64,000 nucleotides of DNA, from positions 110,667-174,666 of the forward strand of contig WTGC01000140.1 of assembly GCA_011523705.1 (NCBI GenBank), written 5' to 3'. This document shows, piece by piece, positions 59,361 to 64,000 of the stretch. The notes under the pieces were generated by a model, which saw nothing but the letters and a program-made list of their open reading frames with translations, made no database searches and was not told where the DNA came from. The first letter of the stretch is position 1. The number at the start of each line of letters is the position of its first letter. Made by a program: the position numbers and the translations under genes. Source of the stretch: Chloroflexota bacterium. GTDB taxonomy: Bacteria; Chloroflexota; Anaerolineae; Aggregatilineales; Phototrophicaceae.

Positions 59361-60523
59361 TGGAGACAGCGAATCTTTTCGAATTGGAGAATCGGCACGG
59401 ATCGGGCGCTTATGGCAAGCGACCAACGGCTTTGGTACGTGGCGAGGGCGTCTATGCCTTTGATCAGTTGGGCAATCGCTATCTGGACGCGACCAGCGGC
59501 CAGGGCGTGGCGGCGCTTGGCCATTGCCACCCGGCCGTCATCAAGGCGATTAGCGAACAGGCGGCGACTCTGATCACCTGCCACGAGTCATTCTACAACG
59601 ATCGCCGCGCCGAGCTCTATCAGTTGCTGGCAAGTATCATGCCGGCGGATCTCAAGCGCTTCTTCCTCTGTAACAGCGGCGCCGAAGCCAACGAGGGCGC
59701 GCTAAAAGTGGCCAAGCTGCTCACCGGGCGCGATGGCATCGTCGCGGCGAAGCGCTCCTTCCATGGTCGTACCACCGGCGCTCTCTCCTTGACCTGGACG
59801 CAGAAATATCGCAAGCCCTTTCAGGAATGGCTGCCCGCTGTCGATTATGTCGCCTTCAACGACATTCAAGCGGCGCGCGATGCAATTACCGACGCGACCG
59901 CAGCCGTCGTCGTCGAGGCGATCCAAGGCGAAGGCGGCGTGCACCCGGCCGATGACGAATACCTGGGTGCGCTGCGAGAGCGCTGCGATCAAAAGGGCGC
60001 CATGCTGATAATCGATGAGATACAGACTGGCTTTGGCCGAACGGGCAATTGGTTTGCATTCGAGCATGCCGGCATCGTCCCTGACATCATATCGGTCGGC
60101 AAAGCGATCGCCGGAGGCCTGCCCATGGGCGCCGTTTGCTGGCGCGACGCGCACGGACCGATTGACCGCGCCACCCATGGCAGCACCTTTGGCGGCAATC
60201 CGCTCGCTTGCGCCGCCGCTCTCGCCGCGGTCGCCGCGATCCGCGATGAGGGCTTGGTCGAAAGGGCGCGAGTCAACGGCGAGTGGTTCATTGATGAATT
60301 ATCCGCGCTGAAACTGCCCGGTGTGCGCCAAGTGCGCGGACGAGGACTGATGATCGGCCTTGAGCTGAGAGGTCGAGTGACACCCATTCTAAAGGCGCTG
60401 CAGGAACAGGGTGTGCTCGCCCTGCCCGCCGGACTCAATACGCTGCGCTTGCTGCCGCCTTTGATCATCAGTCGCGAGCAGCTTTCTGTTGTCGCCAGCG
60501 CAATCGAGGCGGTATTGGGATAG
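59357..60523 (+). CDS. lysJ: LysW-aminoadipate semialdehyde/ornithine aminotransferase (ArgD paralog)
   Basis: Class III aminotransferase NSGAEANEGALKVAKL, MLIIDEIQTGFGRTG; cluster context. Confidence 0.9.
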   Translation: MMETANLFELENRHGSGAYGKRPTALVRGEGVYAFDQLGNRYLDATSGQGVAALGHCHPAVIKAISEQAATLITCHESFYNDRRAELYQLLASIMPADLKRFFLCNSGAEANEGALKVAKLLTGRDGIVAAKRSFHGRTTGALSLTWTQKYRKPFQEWLPAVDYVAFNDIQAARDAITDATAAVVVEAIQGEGGVHPADDEYLGALRERCDQKGAMLIIDEIQTGFGRTGNWFAFEHAGIVPDIISVGKAIAGGLPMGAVCWRDAHGPIDRATHGSTFGGNPLACAAALAAVAAIRDEGLVERARVNGEWFIDELSALKLPGVRQVRGRGLMIGLELRGRVTPILKALQEQGVLALPAGLNTLRLLPPLIISREQLSVVASAIEAVLG

Positions 60524-60526
60524 CTG

Positions 60527-61579
60527 ATGAGCCTCTTATCCAATGGCAGCGCGGAGAAACTGCTGCATGATTTGGTCGCCATTCCCAGCCCGTCTTTCGC
60601 TGAAACTGAGGCGGCCGCCTATTTGACCGCGTGGATGGAGCGTCACGGCTATGATGACGCCTTCTTCGATGAGGCTGGCAACGCGGTCGGCGTCATCGGG
60701 TCCGGCGCCCGCCAGATCGTTTTGCTCGGGCATATCGATACCTTCGCCGGCTTTCCACCGGTTCGCTTGGATGGGCGAAGACTTTTTGGACGCGGCGCCG
60801 TCGATGCCAAGGGACCGCTGTGCGCATTCGCGGCGGCGGGGGCAAGAGCCAAGCTGGCGGCGGACGCGCAAGTCATCGTCATTGGCGCGGTGGAAGAAGA
60901 AGCGGCCACCAGTCACGGCGCCCACTATGCTCTGACCCAATATCAGCCAGCCTGCTGCGTAATCGGCGAGCCATCGCGGTGGGATCGCATCACCTTGGGC
61001 TACAAGGGGCGCCTCCTGCTCGACTGGCGCTGGGAAGGCGGCCTCGCGCATAGCGCTGGGGAAGCGCCCAGCCCGGCCGAACGCGCCTTGGATTATTGGC
61101 AGGGCATCAAAACGTATTGCGAAGAATTCAATGCTGGCATCGGGTCGCTATATGCAAGGCTGGACCCCTCAGTCCGCGATATCAATACCTGGCAGGAAGA
61201 CGTCAACGGCGTCGCCGAGATGACCGTGGGCTTCCGCCTGCCGCCAAATGTCATCCCTGACGACATCCGACTTCAATTTCCCGCGAGCAATGGCGCGACC
61301 GTAAGCGGGCGCGGCGCCGAATGCGCCTTCAGCGGCGACAAGAACAGCGCGCTCAGCCGTCATTTCCGGCGAGCCATCCGCGCTCAGGGCGGCGTCCCGC
61401 GCTTCGTTTACAAAACCGGCACATCCGATATGAACATCGTCGGGCCGCGCTGGGGCTGCCCGATCGTGGCATATGGACCGGGCGATTCCGCGCTCGACCA
61501 TACGCCGGACGAGCATATTCACCTTGACGAATATCTGCGCGCAATCGACGTCTTAACACAAGCACTCGAGACCGTCTGA
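60527..61579 (+). CDS. lysK: LysW-lysine hydrolase (M20 family)
   Basis: VLLGHIDTFAG; GRGAVDAKGPLCAF; cluster context. Confidence 0.88.
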   Translation: MSLLSNGSAEKLLHDLVAIPSPSFAETEAAAYLTAWMERHGYDDAFFDEAGNAVGVIGSGARQIVLLGHIDTFAGFPPVRLDGRRLFGRGAVDAKGPLCAFAAAGARAKLAADAQVIVIGAVEEEAATSHGAHYALTQYQPACCVIGEPSRWDRITLGYKGRLLLDWRWEGGLAHSAGEAPSPAERALDYWQGIKTYCEEFNAGIGSLYARLDPSVRDINTWQEDVNGVAEMTVGFRLPPNVIPDDIRLQFPASNGATVSGRGAECAFSGDKNSALSRHFRRAIRAQGGVPRFVYKTGTSDMNIVGPRWGCPIVAYGPGDSALDHTPDEHIHLDEYLRAIDVLTQALETV

Positions 61580-61596
61580 GTGAGGTCAGGCAAGCT

Positions 61597-62748
61597 ATGC
61601 ACAATCGCAAAATACCAGTTCCTGAATTCAACTTCATTGATTCCACCTTGCGCGAAGGCGAGCAATTCCGCGGGACGCACTTTACCTTGGACGACAAGCG
61701 CGAAATCGCTGAGCTCCTGGATCAGTTTGGCGTGGAATACATGGAATTGTCCACGCCGGTGGCCAGCCCGCAAAGCGCCGATGCCATCCGCGCTTTGGCC
61801 GATATGCCGCGCCGGTTCCGGCTTTTGACGCATATCCGCGCCAATATGGATGACGCCAGGCTGGCAGTCGATTGTGGCGTTGACGGCGCTGATGTCTACA
61901 TCGGAACATCCGAATACATGCGCGAATACAGCCACGGCAAGAGCCTCGAACAAGTCATTGAAATCGGGCAAGAGGTCATCGCCTATCTGAATCAGCAAGA
62001 CATTGAGACGCGCTTCAGCACGGAGGATACCTTCCGCAGCAATTTCGCCGATGTGATGACGGTCTACCGCGCGATGGATTTGGCCGGCGTGGATCGCGTC
62101 GGGGTCGCCGATACGGTGGGCATCGCCGATCCTTTGCAAACCTACAATCTCATTTCCAATCTGCGCGATGTGGTCAACTGCGATATCGAATTTCACGGTC
62201 ATAACGACAGCAGCTGCGCCGTCGCCAACGCCTTCTGCGCCTTGCAAGCGGGCGCCACCCATATTGACACCACCGTCCTGGGCATCGGCGAGCGCAACGG
62301 CATCACGCCGATGGGCGCGCTTGTCGGCCGGCTCTACACCTGTGACAAGTCGTTAGTGGAGAAGTACCAGTTAAGTCTGCTGCCCGAAATCGAACGCGTC
62401 GTGGCGGAGAAACTGGGTATCGAGATTCCTTACAACACGCCTATCACCGGCGAGGTCGCTTTTCATCACAAAGCCGGCGTTCATACCAATGCCGTATTGA
62501 AGAACCCGACGACGTATGAAGCGATCGACCCGGAAGATTTCGGCCTGCCGCGCATCATTGATATCGCCCATCGCCTCGTGGGGCGCAACGCCATTCGCGA
62601 TTACGCCGCCGGCCACGGTATCACGCTGCCCGACGATGTGCTCAATCTGGTTACGGCTCAGGTCAAACTGATGGCGGACGAACGGCCGATCACCCTGGAA
62701 GATGTTGACGGCATCCTCAGCAAAATGATGTTGCCGGTCGACGATTAA
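61597..62748 (+). CDS. lysS: Homocitrate synthase
   Basis: NFIDSTLREGEQFRGTHFTLDDKREIAELLDQFGVEYMELSTPVASPQS; IEFHGHNDSSCAVANAF; HHKAGVHTNAVL. Confidence 0.88.
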   Translation: MHNRKIPVPEFNFIDSTLREGEQFRGTHFTLDDKREIAELLDQFGVEYMELSTPVASPQSADAIRALADMPRRFRLLTHIRANMDDARLAVDCGVDGADVYIGTSEYMREYSHGKSLEQVIEIGQEVIAYLNQQDIETRFSTEDTFRSNFADVMTVYRAMDLAGVDRVGVADTVGIADPLQTYNLISNLRDVVNCDIEFHGHNDSSCAVANAFCALQAGATHIDTTVLGIGERNGITPMGALVGRLYTCDKSLVEKYQLSLLPEIERVVAEKLGIEIPYNTPITGEVAFHHKAGVHTNAVLKNPTTYEAIDPEDFGLPRIIDIAHRLVGRNAIRDYAAGHGITLPDDVLNLVTAQVKLMADERPITLEDVDGILSKMMLPVDD

Positions 62749-63998
62749 TCGGCGGGGGCGATATTCCGCTTTCGCGCGGCCGATGACTCTTGCGGATCGC
62801 CCATGGGGAAAACGTAGACCAAGATCGACAATAAACCTGCCAGCGCGAAGATGCCGAATGTGAGCTCGAAGTTGACGGCATCAACCAGCCAACCGCCAAA
62901 GATGGGCGCGAATATCGTCACCGGCGCGATGAGTGAGTTCGCCATCCCGATGTAATAGGGGCGTTCCGCCACCGAGCCAAACTGCACGGTGATAGTCATG
63001 ATCGTGGACCATTGCGCCGAGTTGACGATGCCGGTCAGGGCGAAGACAGCGTAAAACCAGCTGACATCGCTGGCCTGCAGGGCGATGGCGATGCCCAATA
63101 TGGTCAGCAGATTTGCCGCTATCAATACGCGCCGGTGGCCCCAGCGATCGCCGATCCAACCGATGACCGAACTGCTTACGGTATTAGACACCAGCAGAAC
63201 GCTCGTCAAGATTCCGGCGAATTCCGGCGACATATCAAAGCGCCGAATGCCGTAAATGGTATAAAAGGAAATCGCGGTCAGGCTAACCCCGGTTAAGGCG
63301 CGCGCGATGAGAAACCAGCGAAAGTTGTCGTCTTCGCGCAGAATCTGCCGCAGGCGGCCGCCGAATTGACGCCACCTGACCGGCTCTGCCACATGCCGCG
63401 GATGACTCTTCGGTTCATAGGTCAAAGCCAAACCGACAAAGGACACCAGCAAGCTGATGCCGGCCAAGGTGAACAGCAGCGAAAAACTCTCCGGGAAATC
63501 CATCCTTTCCAGGATGACGCTGGCGAGCAGCGCGCCACCGGCGCCGAAGAGATTGACGCAGGCCGACTGGATGCCGAAGAACGAACCGAGGCGATGAGGC
63601 GGCATGATCTTGCTGATCATGCTCTGCCAGGCGGTGCCTGTGAATCCGCCGCCCAGCGCTTGTATGCCGAGCAGGAGCAGCGCCAAGATCAGCGCCGTAT
63701 CCAGGCCAATCTGCGGGATCATGAAAGCCAGCAGCGCCAGCCCAAAGTAGGGCACGCGCTCCACCATGGTCATCACCAAGACCATCGGCTTATAACGCTG
63801 AAGACTGGCGACGTAGCTGGAGGTCAGCAGTTGCGGCACTTGCCAGCCGATATGAAAGAGCGTGGCGACAAAGCCGATCAATGCGGTCGACTCGGTGAGA
63901 AAAGACAGGAAGAGCGGGATTATGGTAACATAAGATGCCAAACCCGAAACGCCGAAGCCGAACAAGCTGCCGTCAAAGATATTGACAGCAATGTTGTG
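62745..63998 (-). CDS. MFS transporter, probably truncated by window end
   Basis: Multiple TM helices. The frame remains open upstream of the called start (HNIAVNIFDGSLFGFGVSGLASYV). Confidence 0.8.
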   Translation of the reverse strand, partial: HNIAVNIFDGSLFGFGVSGLASYVTIIPLFLSFLTESTALIGFVATLFHIGWQVPQLLTSSYVASLQRYKPMVLVMTMVERVPYFGLALLAFMIPQIGLDTALILALLLLGIQALGGGFTGTAWQSMISKIMPPHRLGSFFGIQSACVNLFGAGGALLASVILERMDFPESFSLLFTLAGISLLVSFVGLALTYEPKSHPRHVAEPVRWRQFGGRLRQILREDDNFRWFLIARALTGVSLTAISFYTIYGIRRFDMSPEFAGILTSVLLVSNTVSSSVIGWIGDRWGHRRVLIAANLLTILGIAIALQASDVSWFYAVFALTGIVNSAQWSTIMTITVQFGSVAERPYYIGMANSLIAPVTIFAPIFGGWLVDAVNFELTFGIFALAGLLSILVYVFPMGDPQESSAARKRNIAPAD

Positions 63999-64000
63999 AT

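Noticed and set aside
1-64000. CRISPR arrays, prophage, IS elements, defence systems, rRNA/tRNA genes
   Set aside because: None seen: no regularly spaced repeats, transposase/integrase motifs, Cas or toxin-antitoxin proteins, or cloverleaf-like sequences on reading both strands. A dedicated tRNAscan/CRISPR search was not possible.

Overview
The window is gene-dense and GC-rich, and its gene content suggests a Chloroflexota/Anaerolineae-like bacterium (inference). I see no prophage, transposase, CRISPR array or rRNA/tRNA gene. Main contents are a 5'-truncated glutamate synthase, a PucR regulator, ileS, three tandem TPR proteins, alaX/GNATs, rsmD, a CCA/poly(A) polymerase, and hpt. These are followed by an argC-argB-argD-argJ-carA-carB arginine/carbamoyl-phosphate cluster, the primary sigma factor, ftsK, an xseA-like gene, psuG, two radical-SAM-associated genes, murF-like/ddl, and a MurNAc/GlcNAc recycling cluster (MFS, nagZ, S12 hydrolase, BadF-type kinase, murQ). 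The window ends with fabD, rpmF and a complete LysW-carrier lysine cluster (lysW-X-Y-Z-J-K plus homocitrate synthase). The most exciting signal is two short leader-peptide ORFs that a 60-aa ORF track misses. One upstream of argC encodes MMSNCRVAFEILRRRRPARVGFSARALCL* (four consecutive Arg codons). One upstream of lysW encodes MNAIGGAVESKKVKKTDTH* (four Lys codons as KKVKK). Each is followed by a hairpin plus U-tract just before the first structural gene. The lys leader also has a perfect 8-nt antiterminator pairing that starts immediately after the leader stop codon. Together these look like matched ribosome-mediated transcription attenuators for arginine and lysine. Other points of interest are an IleRS with a swapped HIGH motif (GSHH), a possible T-box-like ileS leader, a tail-anchored XseA-like protein, and a membrane 7TM-GAF-HTH protein. 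All calls are from reading the sequence; no searches or folding programs were run.
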